A DNA stretch of 64,000 nt from Datisca glomerata (taxonomy: Eukaryota; Streptophyta; Magnoliopsida; Cucurbitales; Datiscaceae), in NCBI GenBank assembly GCA_003255025.1, contig QANY01004680.1:91346-155345 (forward strand), in the 5' to 3' direction. Positions 23,246 to 35,828 of this stretch are shown one piece after another. Every line of letters starts with the position of its first letter. Position 1 is the stretch's first letter. The translations under genes were made by a program, and so were the position numbers. The notes beneath the pieces are model-generated. The model ran no database searches. It was not told the origin of the DNA and worked only from the letters and a program-made list of their open reading frames with translations.

Positions 23246-24040
23246 TGTCAGATATTGTTTACACTTTTCATGAGAGATTTTTTTTGTTTTTTATAGTTTC
23301 GTGTTCTTTTAAGTTCTATAATTGGGATTTTTCTTATTGTTTTAGATTTGCGCATTTGTCATTACTGGTTATTTGTCAGGGTTCATTTAGTTATGTAATT
23401 GTGATTTTTTAATTCTTCTGGACTTACTCATTTGTGGCTATCAGTATTGAATTTGTTGAGGTGTATGATAGTTTTGGTGAATATTCAAGCCTTAGAGCAT
23501 CTCATTTTCTATTTTGTTTTAGTTGGAAACTTTTAGTTACGTAATTGAGATTTTTTTATTGTTGTAGATTTGCTCATTTGTAGTTGTTATTATTGAATTT
23601 GTTGAGGTGTATGATAGTTTGGTGAATGTTCAAACTTTACAGTTCTATTTTCTGTTTTATTTTAGTTTGGAGTTAGGCTTCTTTTAGTTATGTAAGTAGA
23701 AATTTTTTTATTGTTCTGGATTTGCTCATTTATGGCTGTCGTTGTTGAATATGTTGAGGTGTATGATAGTTGTTGAATATTGAGAATATTTTTACAGGAG
23801 TATAAATCTCACGATCTTTGGTGTAATATTTTGTTGAAGATCGTCAACCATCCTTGGAACATCTCGTATGATACGTTACATGATAGTGTTGATCAATTTT
23901 ATAATACGAACTCATCTGTCTCGGAGACCTGGCTACCACGGAAGACGAGTCCTACTTTAAAGCAAAGGCTTGAGAAGAGGAAAAAAATGAAAGGATATAT
24001 AATATTCTATTACATTATTGTGTCCTATTTTTTGATGTTC

Positions 24041-24250
24041 TTGTTCAAACACTCGCCCATTTCCCATTTTTGAGAAATTCAGTGAGCTAGAGGTTATTGA
24101 AGAAGACAATAATGACGGTGCAATATATTTTGAAAAGGGATATCTTCGTATGCTTTGAAATTTATTGTCATGTTGTTATTGTCTTCTTCAATAACCTCTA
24201 GCTCATCGAAGTTCTTAGAAATGGAAAATGGGTGAGTGTTTAAACAATAA
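24041..24250. repeat. Inverted repeat between convergent MULE genes (potential hairpin RNA)
   Basis: Arms of about 75 bp (24041-24115 and 24176-24250), with a 30 bp perfect core pairing 24083-24112 with 24176-24205 across a 63-base loop. The arms code for nearly the same peptide on opposite strands (ELEVIEEDNN). The repeat lies where the plus-strand ULP-like gene and minus-strand transposase gene run toward each other. Confidence 0.85.
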
Positions 24251-24598
24251 CATAAAAATAAGACACAATAAATAGGTCTGCCTTGACCGAGCATCCCTCC
24301 AAGTAGACATTATTGTTTCATATTTGGTATATGATTATTGTGTATAGTGAAGATAAATAATTTTTTGTAAGTAGTGTGTACAAGGATGATAAACATATTT
24401 TGTATATTATTGTGTACAACTATAAATAAAATAGGTGTTTATAAGTTATCGTATACAGTGATGATATATAGATGTTGCAGAATTATTTTGTATAGTTATA
24501 AATTAACAGATTTTGCAGAATTATTGTGTATTGTGTTATAAATAAGCAGGTTTATAAATATTCGTATATTGACATTCTAAGAAAACTATGAAAACAAG

Positions 24599-26420
24599 TT
24601 AATACCACAATGTATATTTACTGCGGCGGGGGATACACAAACAATACCAGTATGAGATATATGTGTTGTACATATGGTACCCACCTTGTGCGTTGAATGG
24701 TAGTGGGTATGCAGATGGGTCGAATGGGTACGCACATTGCACATTGAATGTGTGCACACCTTGCACATTGAACGGGGACGCACCTTATCCGGAGACCCCT
24801 ATCGTGTGTGCACCTTGCACGTTAGATGGTGCGGGATCATCATTATTATCGTCCAACATCATGGCATGCACATCGCTTGGTAATTCTGGACATGTTCGTT
24901 TGGTATGTTGGTCATGCTTTACTCGAGCTAGCACCTTGGTTGCCCTTTGTCTTCCCGATTATTGGGTCTTCAACGAGGCCTCTTTTAATCTCTACACCAT
25001 CCTCGCGCTTCACATCATGTTCGTTGGCGACCTTCTTATTGCAGAAGGCCTCATATTTTGCACAAAGTATCCTAACCTCCACTTCGGCTCGAGTCGACCA
25101 TTCATTTGACTTTGACGCAAAGTGAGCGATTCTTTTGGCAGCTAGTTGGATCGAATTGTATCCAACCAATATAGTCTCGTTTGTATCTAGATGAGAACGG
25201 CTTGACCCGGTTGGTAGCATATTACTCTTCACAGTGATTCACCACCAGTATAGTATGCACATGCTTGGGATCGCATATGTTCTGCTTTCATAATAGTAAA
25301 TATATGCCGACACGGTATCCCCACTAATTCAAACTTGCCACAACTGCACTTGAGCGTATCAAGTTTTTGGTCTCGTGTCACTATGTTTGAGTCATTCGGC
25401 ACCCCAAACTTGACCAACGAGTAATTTCAAGTCTCCTCATCATATGTCAGAGCACAAACTATAAATGATGCTTCACCAATGATCTCCTTACGTACACGTT
25501 TAAATAGTTTTTGTGTGAACACATTTGTCGCATGTTGCTGTAGCGCACGCAAGTGAGTCTGAAGCACATGCATTTCATTTGTCAACTTGAAATCGTCCAA
25601 CCTCTCCTCTTGTCGAATACGTGCCGACAACCGATCGAATTGTAACACGAATTCAAATAGTTTAGATCGAAGTTCAATGAATCCGAAGATATACACGTTC
25701 ATACCTTCAGATCGTTGCATCGTTCTCATAAAAGCAAAGAATTTTCCGTGTTGGAAGGCCTCTGCCCAACGTTCACGCTTCACACACATCCATTGTACCC
25801 ATTTATTTTGCCTAAGGTTGAACGACTCTATCAAACGATCTCATTACTCTTCGAACTCCCATTCACTAAGTACGTCAAACATGACTCTCTTGAATGCCTG
25901 TAGAAAATCATGATTATGCACGATTGATTGGGCATTTCGTTTGAGATACCATCCACCAAGCCGATGATTACAATTGGGGAGGACCATCTTGATTGCTTTA
26001 CGCATTGCCTTATCACCATCTATAATGATTGATTGAGGCATCTTGTTTTTCATGGCATCCAAGAAAGTCCTCAACACCCATTGATAGGATTTCACAGTCT
26101 CATAAACCAATAACGCGCAACCAAATACTGTGGTCTTGTAGTGATTGTTCACGCCAAGGAAAATCACGAGTGGTTTCTTGTATGCATTCGTCCTATAGGT
26201 CGTATCGAACGCCAATGCATCATCGAAACAATGATAGTCAACTTGGCACGTCGAGTCTGCTAAAAAAAATTCCCTAGATGATTATCCGTGTCAATGTTGT
26301 ATTTGAATACATATTTGGATCCATCTCCAATTTTGCAGTAAAAAAACAATAGCTGCTTCTGAATCAATTTCGATAACATGCGCTTTTCGATGCTTCTCCA
26401 TCTTATTGTAGAGATCCATC
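24599..26420 (-). pseudogene. FAR1-type MULE transposase, 3' portion (catalytic and SWIM domains)
   Basis: Reading down from 26420: DLYNKMEKHRKAHVIEIDSE, KYNIDTDNHLGNFF, then AFDTTYRTNAYKKPLVIFLG (first catalytic Asp), FGCALLVYETVKSYQW and IIIDGDKAMRKAI (second Asp). NCNHRLGGWYL and MQRSEGMN (catalytic Glu) follow. The SWIM zinc finger is CSCGKFELVGIPCRHI near 25340. A C-terminal tail has a possible zinc knuckle ending KRTCPEL and repeats of PFNVQG type up to a stop at 24599. This is the domain order of FAR1/FHY3-related transposases (Jittery-like MULEs), which cut and paste the element. The DDE residues remain, but frame changes (near 26270, 25835 and 24910) and stops (near 25420 and 24795) break it. 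The Ogre at 26421 separates it from its DNA-binding domain. Confidence 0.85.
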
Positions 26421-26869
26421 TGTATCAACTACATGAATATGAAGAAGAGAGATGAACAAGATATATTATTTGCAAATGTACAAGACATTTAAGCTACCTT
26501 AAGAAAAAGAATGGAAGAAGATGAAAATAATAGAAGTGTAGAATCTCTTCCTCTCTCTAAAATCACCTCTCTTTCTCACTCCAATTCCTCTCTTTCTCAC
26601 TCTAAAAATATGGCTTCCTTATCTCACACTCCAAATAGACCCTCCCTCAAGTGAAGACCTCACCCCTATTTATAGGCAAAATTAGGGTTTGCATTTTTTT
26701 ACTTTTAGTCTATTTTGCTCACTTTTTACTTTTTAGTCCTTGGACCACTTTTCTTATTTTAGTATTGGTCTAGTTTTCAAATTATACATATAGTGTTAGA
26801 TATTATATGAGCCAAAATATAAAGTATGTATATTTAATGTATTAGACCAGACAAAATACGGTATCTACA
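26421..26869 (-). repeat. 3' LTR of the Ogre, truncated to 449 bp
   Basis: On the minus strand it starts TGTAGATACCGTATTTT, as does the 5' LTR, and aligns with 40190-40638. It stops abruptly at 26421 where transposase sequence resumes. The remaining 1.6 kb of LTR present at 38607-40189 is absent here. It contains the same TATA motif (CTATAAATAG on minus, 26666-26675). Confidence 0.85.
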
Positions 26870-26882
26870 GTTGCCCCCATTT
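26870..26882 (-). other. Polypurine tract of the Ogre
   Basis: Minus strand AAATGGGGGCAAC directly before the 3' LTR start TGTAGATACC. This is the expected position and composition for the plus-strand primer of reverse transcription. Confidence 0.8.
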
Positions 26883-27017
26883 GAGCACGCTTCTGATCTC
26901 AGAAGGTGTACAAAGGTGTAGATAAGTATTTTGATCGGTACACGAAAACAATATATGAAATAGGGGAATGGAAACCTCAACTAAATAAGGTTCTATGAAA
27001 TGGAATGGGAGCGAAAT

Positions 27018-27806
27018 GGACCTAGATAGACACAGGCTTTGACCTCGCTCAATGCGGGTTCAATTTAACCGAGATATTTGAAAGGAAATGGACCTGGATA
27101 GACACAGGATTCGATCTCGACTCAATGCGGGTTTGATTTAATCATATTAATTGAAATGAACCAAACGCTGACACCGGGCTTCGACCACAACAAAGTCGGG
27201 TTTGATTTAACCGAGGTATTTGAAAGGAAACAGACCTGGATGGATGCAGGCTTCGACCTCGACTTAGTGCGGGTTCGATTTAACCGTAGATATTTGAAAC
27301 AAAAATGGACCAGGTGCTGACACTAGGCTTCGACTTTGACTCAATTCGGGTTCGATTTATCCATATTAATTGAAATGGACCAGGCACTGACACCGGGCTT
27401 CGACCGCGATCAAGTCGGGTTTGATTTAACTGAAGATATTTGAAAAGAAAAAGGACGTGGATAGACACAGGCTTCGACCTCGAGTCAATACAGGTTCGAT
27501 TTAATCATATTAATTGAAATGGACCAATCGCTGACACCGGGCTTCGACCACGACAAAGTCAGGTTTGATTTAACCGAAGATATTTGAAAGGAAAATGGAC
27601 TTGGATAGACACAGGCTTCGACCTCGACTAAATCCATGTTCGATTTAACCATATTAATTGAAATGGACCAAGCGCTAACACCGGGCTTCGACCACGACAA
27701 AGTGGGGTTCGATTTAACCGGAGATATTTGAAAGGATAACGGACCTGGATAGACACAGGCTTCGACCTCGACTAAATTCGGATTCGATTTAACCAGATTA
27801 ATTGAT
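27018..27806 (-). repeat. Tandem array of ~143 bp units (about 72 bp half-units) in the Ogre 3' UTR
   Basis: The phrase GACCTGGATAGACACAGG or close variants recurs at 27091, 27233, 27454, 27598 and 27742. Spacings are 142, 221 (one extra half-unit), 144 and 144. Each unit contains two related halves built on GGCTTCGACC...CGGGTTTGATTTAACC. The array lies between the integrase stop and the polypurine tract. Minus-strand open frames over it are artefacts of the repeat. Confidence 0.9.
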
Positions 27807-28482
27807 GTTGAAGTTGACTTATGCAAGTCTCATATAACAACAAAAGCTAGACTAATGCATGCTTTAAATGTTGGAAAGTCATGTGTGAATTTCGAAAGAA
27901 TATCATGATACATCCTTATTTTTTAGCCATATCCAACACCCTTTAGAACAATCACTTGGTCTAGGATCATGGACTCGCAATGAAGTATCGAGCATATTTT
28001 TAGGAAAATGATACATCCTTATTTATTAGTTTATGCCACAGTATTTAACTCCATGTCAGTGGTGAATAATTTCTCTGCTTCTCTTATGTACTTCCAATTA
28101 GGTAATCCTCCAATTGCACTTTAGTTTTTGTCATGCGCATATTGACATTTCTCGTGATAACTTTTTAGATTTTACTTTGCACTCAGATCACCTTTCTTAG
28201 TTCCAATTTTTTTTCAATTAGCTTTCACCTAACCAATTTTATGCTTCTGAGTTATTTCAAGAGTAATCAATGACATCTTAGAAATAAAAGGAATAGAAAT
28301 AATGGAAATAATAAGAAGACGAAGTATATGTATTTGTCAACGAAGAAACAAAGCTCTTCATTGATGATGAACGATGTTTACAAACAAGGATTTGGAAAAA
28401 TATGGAACAAGAATTTATCCAGTATTCGAAACAGCTCTTTGAAAACATTTTTTCAACTTCGTCTTCCCCATTCTTAGAGCAG

Positions 28483-31400
28483 TCAAATGAAGTACTTCTT
28501 GACTGCATCAGAATTAACTGTATGCAGTAAATCGTCTCCATCCATGTTTATTAGAATGAGAGCTCCACCAGAGGAGGCCTTCTTGACAACGAAAGGTCCT
28601 TCGTAATTAGGGGTCTATTTCCCACGGTGATCCTTTGATATGTGAGTATCTTTTTTAACACCAAATCTCCTTCTCGGAAGCATCGGGGACGTAACTTTTT
28701 GTCGAAAGCTTGCATCATTTTCCTTTGATATAATTGCCCTCTACATAATGCATTCAATCTTTTTTACTCGATGAAATTCAATTGCTCATATCATGTTTGT
28801 ACCCATTCAGCTTCTTCTACTTTTACCTCCATTAAAACTCTGAGGGAGGGAATTTCCACCTCGATTGGAAGGCCCGCTTCCATGCCATATACCAGAGAGA
28901 ATGGCGTTGCCCCAGTTGATGTTCGGACTGATATGCGGTACCCATGTAGTGCAAACGGGAGCATCTCATGCCAATCCTTATAAACCTCCGTCATTTTCTC
29001 TATTATCTTTTTTATTTTCTTGTTGGTTGCTTCCACTACTCCGTTCATCTTTGGGTGATAAGGAGATGAATTATGATGCTTAATTTTGAATTGCTCACAT
29101 AATTCTTTCATCATCTTATTGTTTAAATTTGTCCCATTATTTGTGATGATCCTTTCAGGTAGACCATATCGGTAAATTATATCCCTTTTAATGAACTTAA
29201 CAATCGCATTTTTGGTTACACTCGAATAAGAACTTGTCTCCACCTATTTGGTAAAATAATCTACAGAGACCAAAATAAAACGATGCCAGTTAGAGGCTTT
29301 GGGTGTGATGGGACCAATGACGTCTATGCCCCACATAGAGAACGGCCAAGGCGCGACCATGACATGTAAATGGGATGCGGGTACGTGAATGTTATCCGCA
29401 CAAATTTGACATTTATGACATTTATTGGCGTACTTGATGCAGTCAGATTCTAGAGTTAACCAATAATATCATGCTCTCAAGATTTGTTTGGCCATCATAT
29501 GTCCATTGGAATGAACTCCACAAATTCCATCGTGAACTTCCTCGATGATTTGATTCGTTTCCCTTGCATTAACACATCTTAAGAGCACCATATCATAGTT
29601 TCTTTTGTAGAGTATTTCACCATTCAAGAAGAAACCCGTGGACAATCTTCTAATAGCGTGTTTATCATTCTCAGAAGATTTTGATGGATATTCCCTGTTC
29701 TTTATATACTGTTTGATGACGTAATACCATGGTCTTGTGTCTGGCTCTTCTTCAATGCTCATACAGTGAGCAGGAAAATCTCGCTTCTCAATTTTTATGG
29801 GTTGAACTTCTTCCTTAAAGTCTACAGCAAACATAGACGCTAGAATTGTCAGCGCATTTGCGATTTGATTATTCTCTCTGGGTATATGGTCAAATGAGAT
29901 CACTTCAAAATTTCGGCTTAACTTAGTGACATGTTTGTTATAAGGTATTAGCTTAGAGTCTCTAGCTTCCCATTCTTCGTTTAGTTATCATATCACCAAT
30001 AGCGAATCTCCGTACACTCGAAGCTTTCTTATCTTTATATCACAAGCTGCTTGAATTCTCATGGAACATGCCTCATATTTTGCCACATTATTTGTACAGT
30101 CAAAGCATAGTTTTTCCGTGAATGGGAAAAAAATTTCCTTAGGTGATATGAGGATTGCCCCAATTCCAAGTCCTACATCATTAGATGCACCATCAAATAA
30201 CATTGTCCACAATTCTGGGTCTGCAGATTCTTCTTCATTTTTGAATATGACTGAAACACTCTCATTAGGGAAATCAAACTTTATAGGCTCATAATTTTAC
30301 ATTGGTTGATCTGTCAAATAATCAGCAAGTACGCTTCCTTTTATTGACTTCCTCGTGACATAGACAATATCATATTCTGTGAGTAACATTTACCATTTAG
30401 CAATCCGTCCAGAAAGTGATGGTTTTTCAAAGATATACTTGATAGGGTCCATCTTTGAAACCAAGTGGTGTGGTATAACATGTATTGTCTAAGCCGATGA
30501 GCAAACCAGGCCAATGCACAACACGTTTTCTCCAACATCGAATAATTAGTCTCATAATTTGTGAACATTTTGCTTAAATAGTATATTGCTTGTCCTTTCC
30601 TTCCAGAAGCGTCATGCTGACCAAGTACACAACCCATGGATTTTTCTATTACTGTAAGATACAAAATGATTAGACGCCCTGGAGTTGGAGGAACAAGTAT
30701 TGACGGATTTTGCAAGTATTGCTTGATCTTCTCAAAAGAAATTTGACAATCATCATTCCATCTTTCTGTATCACTTTTGTGGAGAAGTTTGAAGATAGGT
30801 TCACAAGTTTCAGTTAGCTGTGAGATGAACCGGGCTATGTAATTTAATCTCTCCAAGAAACCTCTAACTTCCTTTTGAGCTTGAGGTGGCGGCATATCAA
30901 TGATGGCTCGAACCTTGTCATGGTAAACTTTTATTCTTTCCTTTCTCACGACAAAACCAAGTAGTTTCCCTGAAGACGTTGCGAATGTACATTTTGTCGG
31001 GTTAAGATTTAACTAGAACTTTCTCAACCTTCTAAATAGTTTTCGCCGAGTGATCGTATGATCTTCCCCTTGACGAGATTTGGCAATCATATCATCAATG
31101 TACATTTCGATTTCTTTATGCATCATATCATGAAACAGTGTTACCATTGTCCACTGGTAAGTCGCTCCTATATTCTTCAGACCTAATGGTATAACCTTAT
31201 AACAAAATGTACCCCACAAAGTTATAAAAGTCATCTTTTCACGGTCTTCAGGAACCATTTTGATTTGGTTATACCCCAAAAAACCATCCATGAAAGAAAG
31301 GTTGAATGTCCTGCAGTGTTATCTACTAAGACATCGATATGGGGTAATGGAAAATTATTCTTGGGGCTTGCCCGATTTAAGTTACTATAATCGACGCACA

Positions 31401-31924
31401 CCCTTACTTTCCCATTTTTCTTCAACATTGGAACTATGTTAGCAACCCATTCACGGTATTTTTCTACTTCTAGAAAACCCGCATCTACTTGCTTTTTAAC
31501 TTCTTCTTTGATCTGTACCAGCATGTATGGTTTCATTTTCAGTAACTTTTATCGTACTGGTTTACTTTCGGGCATAAGTGGCAAATGATAAACCACGATA
31601 TCAGTGTCTAGACCTGTCATATCTTGGTAAGACCATGCAAAGACGTCAATATAATCTTTGAGTAAGTCAATTAATTCTCGACGGCTTTGGCTTGTCATAG
31701 AAGTGCTGATTTGGACCTCTTTCGCCTCTCCCTCCAATCCCAAGTTTATCACCTCCATTAATTCTTGATAAGGTTTAGTTATTTTATCATCCTCTTCTAC
31801 CATTCTTAACATTTCTAGAGATGGTTCAAAATTATCCACGCCACTTTCATCTAACTCTACGCTAAGAATGTGATCGTTGAAGTTATTGCTTATGCTCTTG
31901 TTTTTAAAATCTCCGTTCTCAACC
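28483..31924 (-). pseudogene. Ogre pol: RT, RNase H, archaeal-type RNase H, integrase
   Basis: From 31924 downward: VENGDFKN, DLLKDYIDVFAWSYQDMTGL, then RT with VDAGFLEV, VCVDYSNLN, FPLPHID, GYNQIKM, MYIDDMIAKS (catalytic YIDD intact) and GFLERLNYIARFISQL. First RNase H: AIYYLSKMF, YSMLEKTCCALAW. Second RNase H (30212-29870): MLFDGASNDVG, YEACSMRIQA, VYGDSLLVI, IPRENNQIANAL. Integrase: zinc-binding VHDGICGVHSNGHM, YANKCHKCQICADN, core WGIDVIGP, then ITNNGTN, where the catalytic Asp of the usual DNG is Asn, and NGVVEA. The C-terminal part runs through LRPRCFREGDLVLKK to VNSDAVKKYF and a stop at 28483. Frame changes and stops (31548, near 31280, 31013, near 29985, 29469, near 29244) break the polyprotein. 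Confidence 0.92.
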
Positions 31925-32186
31925 CTGAATCAGATTTGGATGAAAGGAAGGCAAGAAAAGAAAATAAACAATACATGAGTATAAACATCATTTAGATATG
32001 GGGAAAAAATAGACATAAAGGAAGAACAAAAAGAACTGGAATTATATTTATCATTAACAGAAGGAAACGAAACAAGTTTTTAGACTTTAATTCAAAGAGA
32101 TGACATGAAACATAGAAAATTGTAGGCCTATAACAACGAAATTCCTAATACCTTGGGCAGAATTATTAGAATTTTGGCATTATTAC
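31925..32186 (-). other. Putative Ogre intron between pro and RT (262 bases)
   Basis: Minus-strand donor CAAGA|GTAATAATG at 32186 and acceptor GATTCAG|GGTTGAG at 31925, preceded by a T-rich tract. The unspliced gag-pro frame stops at the TAA inside the donor (32183-32185). Splicing at these sites would carry QE directly into VENGDF in frame, continuing to the RT. A removable intron at this point is an established Ogre feature. Splicing here is inferred from sequence only. Confidence 0.75.
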
Positions 32187-35100
32187 TCTTGAAAATTCTC
32201 AAGAAGCACTGGTAGCTCGATGACATCCCAGTTGTTAAGCTCATGATCTAAATCGTATCGCGAAACAAAGTCCTCTGTATTTGCACCTGATGATTTTTCC
32301 AAGATTGCGGATATTGAAAGCTGGGTGATATCTTCCTCAAGGTTGTATTGCTCTATTGTAACTAGTTCTTTGAATAAAATCCCCCCACTTCTGAAGGATT
32401 CAGAAATATGATGTATGATTGCCATTTCCACATCGAATTCCCTATTTTCAAGCCTAGCAATCCTCTTTTTTTTTTTAGCTTCCACTCTCCCTCTATCAGC
32501 CTTGGTCGGTCTATATCCAAGTCTAAACCTTTGCTCATTTTTGTCTTTATCGATTAACTTATTTATGCCTTGATGCTCACTCCCGAGTCCCTAACCTGGC
32601 TGGTATCCCCATTTTATCATCAACTTTGCAACCATAAGATATGTTTTTGATAGGTTTGGCATTGGAAAGGGTTTCCCACTAGCAATAAACGTGGTGTTCA
32701 CAATCTCAAATGATCGAAATGAGCACTCCAATGCTTCTTCTGCCGCCTCGACATATGGCATGGTGGCTGGCTTGGATACCAATAAATATTCTTCCATATA
32801 TATACAAATGAGTTTATGATCCATTATAAATTTCAGCTTCTGATGTAAAGAAGACTGTACCGCCCCAGCAGAGTGAATCCATGGTCGACCCAAAAGGAAT
32901 CTGTATGCTGGATTTATGTCCATCACTTGGAAAACAATATTGAATATGCATGGTCCGATTCAAATTGGTATCTCTATGTCTCCGATGACTTCTCTTCAGG
33001 TACCGTCGAATGCTCTTACTATCATCATGCTCGGCCGCATATGTGTCGCGTCCACAGAGAGCTTTGCTAGTGTGGATCTTGGCATTACATTTAGAGATGA
33101 GCCGTTATCAATCAATACTTTTGTAACAACATAATCCCTATATTTTACAGATATATGTAGAGCTCTGGACTGCCCAGTACCATCAGCCGGGATTTCATCA
33201 TCTGTGAAAGTGATAAAATTTGGTTTAATAATATTTCTCACAATTCCACTTAACTTCTCTACCGTAATGTCATGACAGACATATGCTTGATTCAAAACCT
33301 TCAACAATGCTTGGTGGTGTGGTTCAGAATTAAGAAAAAGTGATAGTAAGGATATGCGAGCAGGTAAGAAATTAAGTTGCTCTATCACATTATACTCACT
33401 TTGTTTAATAAGCTTTAGAAATTCACATACTTCTTCTTCAGATACTAGTTTTTCTTTCTCTAACCTTTCGTTATGTTTGGATCCATCACTTGGCCGCCAT
33501 GCATTTCTCCATGAAACTCATGACCATTATAGCCTTATTTGGTTTTCCCTTTCCTTTGCCTTTCAAACTCACGCTTTTATCCATTTTCAAAACTTCTGGT
33601 GTGTAGCATCTGTCACTTCTCGTCATCCCAACTACTCCCGAAATATTTGTTATGGTAAGATCGAGATCGGACGGATTTAGCGCTTGAGTTTTTTTGTTAC
33701 CACATGCAATAACCTCATATTCGTATTTCCATGGTACTACTCTTGAATTTTTGTAAGCAAATGCACCCGGTATTTGGATGGTGATGGGCGTCGGAGCATA
33801 AGAGGTAGTGGTGCGAGTTGTCTTTTCCTCATAATGTATTGTGAGAGGTTTTAGGATATAAGATGACATTCCAACATTTACTTCAAACGATTCTTTAGTT
33901 ATCATGAGGACTTAAGGGTTACCTTCTTGGTATTCCTTTTCTCCTTTATGACATATGGTAAATATCTTTGCATCCAACAACCTTTGCACTTCAATTTTAT
34001 AACTAGCACACTCCTTAATTGTATGCACAACCACCTTCTCATGAAATAAGCAATCAAAGTCAGGTATATGCTTCTTAGAAAGAACTTCATCTTTTAAGCG
34101 TGTTGGGTAAATGTACCCCACTTTAGATAGAAGATGGAAAAGTATTTCCATTGATGTGCTCACATCTGCCACATCCTTCTTTTCATATGAAAAATATTCC
34201 TCAATTGCATTTATGGCAGGATTCCCATGATTTGGTAGAGGGCTAGAGTTGATATATGGGTTCCCATTAGCCTTTTTCAAATTCAACCATCCAGTTTTGA
34301 CCAATGCTTGTACTCTACCCTTTAATGCCGTTGAATGTCCCATTGCCCCAGCATGATAATCACATCGAGCAGTCAGATCATACCACCTGGGACACGATGG
34401 CTGAAGAGGTTCATAAGGAATCGACACCAATTGATTATTCCGTATCGATTGTGGTAGGAGTTTCGTATACGACATGGAGATTAGATCATATTAGAAAAAA
34501 TGTTGATTGTTCATATTTCCCTTTAGAGGCTGATCAACCTGACCAACAATTTGTTGGTGAGCCGGTGGTCTGAAACCGGGTCTTGGGTTGTTTTGAAAAG
34601 TTGATGGAGGTCTCAAGGTGATAATAAACATTTCAGCCATCTCCTTGTCTGACAATGGGGGGTGTACCTGAGCAGCTAATTGCCTCCACCTTTGTGCATA
34701 TTCTTTAAAGCCTTCTGTATCCCTTTTCTCCATCCTTTGTAAGTCCAAACGATCAGGGGCTATGTCTATGTTGTACTTATATTGTCTTAAAAAAGTATCT
34801 GCTAGATATTTCCACCTTTGAATATGTTGGTTATCCAATTAGATATACTAACGAGGTGCGGCCCCCATCAGGTTATCTTGAAAGAAATGAATCAGCAGCT
34901 TATCATCATTTGCACAAGCAGCCATTTTTCTGCAGTACATAATAAGGTGACTTCTAGGGCACGTACTACCATCATATTTTTCAAACTCGGGTAGTTTGAA
35001 TTTATGTGGGATGTTCACATCAGGGACCAAACATAATTGGGTGACATCAATGGTACCGTATACATCAGATCCTTCAATAGCACGTAATCTTTCCCCCAGA

Positions 35101-35565
35101 AAGTCCAATTTGTCTTTCGATCGTGGGTCGTCGCTTGGCTTGGTAATAGGCTTCTTCATCTTTGGGTCATCAACATCGGTTATGATGATTAGCTCATTAG
35201 GGAGCTCGCCTTGTGGAGTGAAAGCTTGGTTATGACCATATGCCATTGCGGATGGGTTGTACCCAATTTTCCCTGTCTGCATCGTTTCCTGGACATTTGG
35301 AAATGGATGGTGCTAGATATTTATTGGTGGTGAAGCATGCTGAAACTGGTCAATGACATTGATAGGTTGGAGTGAACCCAAGAGGGTAAGGTGGAGTATT
35401 GTTTGGCGGTTGATTTTGTGATGATTGAGTCCCTTGCGGATTTTTAAAACAGGCATTTCCCTTAATTACAGCGAGAAGTTCGAGGACCCTAGCCATTTGC
35501 TCTTTTAACTCCCTAATTTCTTTCTTCATTTCCTCTCGCGATCGCTCTCTTTCTTGCTCGTCCAT
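32187..35565 (-). pseudogene. Ogre gag-protease, broken
   Basis: Opens MDEQERERSREEMKKEIREL (coiled coil), then FKLPEFEKYDGSTCPRSHL, a capsid-type Retrotrans_gag region with WKYLADTFLRQYKYN, LQRMEKRDTEGFKEYAQRW and EMAEMFI. Later comes a Cys/His-containing stretch (CDYHAGAMGHSTALKGR, CLFHEKVVVHTIKEC). The aspartic protease shows VLIDNGSSLNVMPRSTL near 33100, where the catalytic D-T-G is D-N-G. The FLLGRPWIHSAGAV flap/C-terminal motif is near 32880. The last exon segment runs MAIIHHISESFRSGG to LLENFQE and the intron donor. Frame changes or stops are at 35350/35282, 34848, 34491, 33912, 33486, near 32996 and 32591. Confidence 0.88.
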
Positions 35566-35828
35566 GACCCTAACTTGAGCTCGAGTTCGATAGGGATGTC
35601 AAAGTTGTCGGGCTATCTTTGGAAAATTTTCTTAAGAAAAATAAAAATAAAGCAATGAGATGTAGATTTTTTGCTAATAAAAAGAAGAAATAATAAGAGT
35701 AAATTTATGCATGAGAAATGATACTGCGCAAAGTGAAAGTTCTAAAATAATCAATTTCATTCAATTAGTAGAGCCATCCACTACATTTGAGTATGTAGAA
35801 GTCAATTACATTACTTTGAAATATGAGT

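Noticed and set aside
24586..25109. Cys-rich plus-strand frame (CTLNG repeats)
   Set aside because: It is antisense to the C-terminal tail of the FAR1-type transposase, whose repeated PFNVQG codons create it.
26421..26869. The 449 bp shared block as the complete LTR of the Ogre
   Set aside because: On the right the primer-binding site TGGCGACTCC and a CA end lie at 38603-38607, not at 40190. No target duplication fits a 449 bp LTR. A long LTR truncated on the left explains more.
27280..27826. Minus-strand frames with repeated VEACVYPGPLSFQI-like segments
   Set aside because: They read through the 143 bp tandem array of the Ogre 3' UTR; the periodic peptide is a by-product of the repeat.
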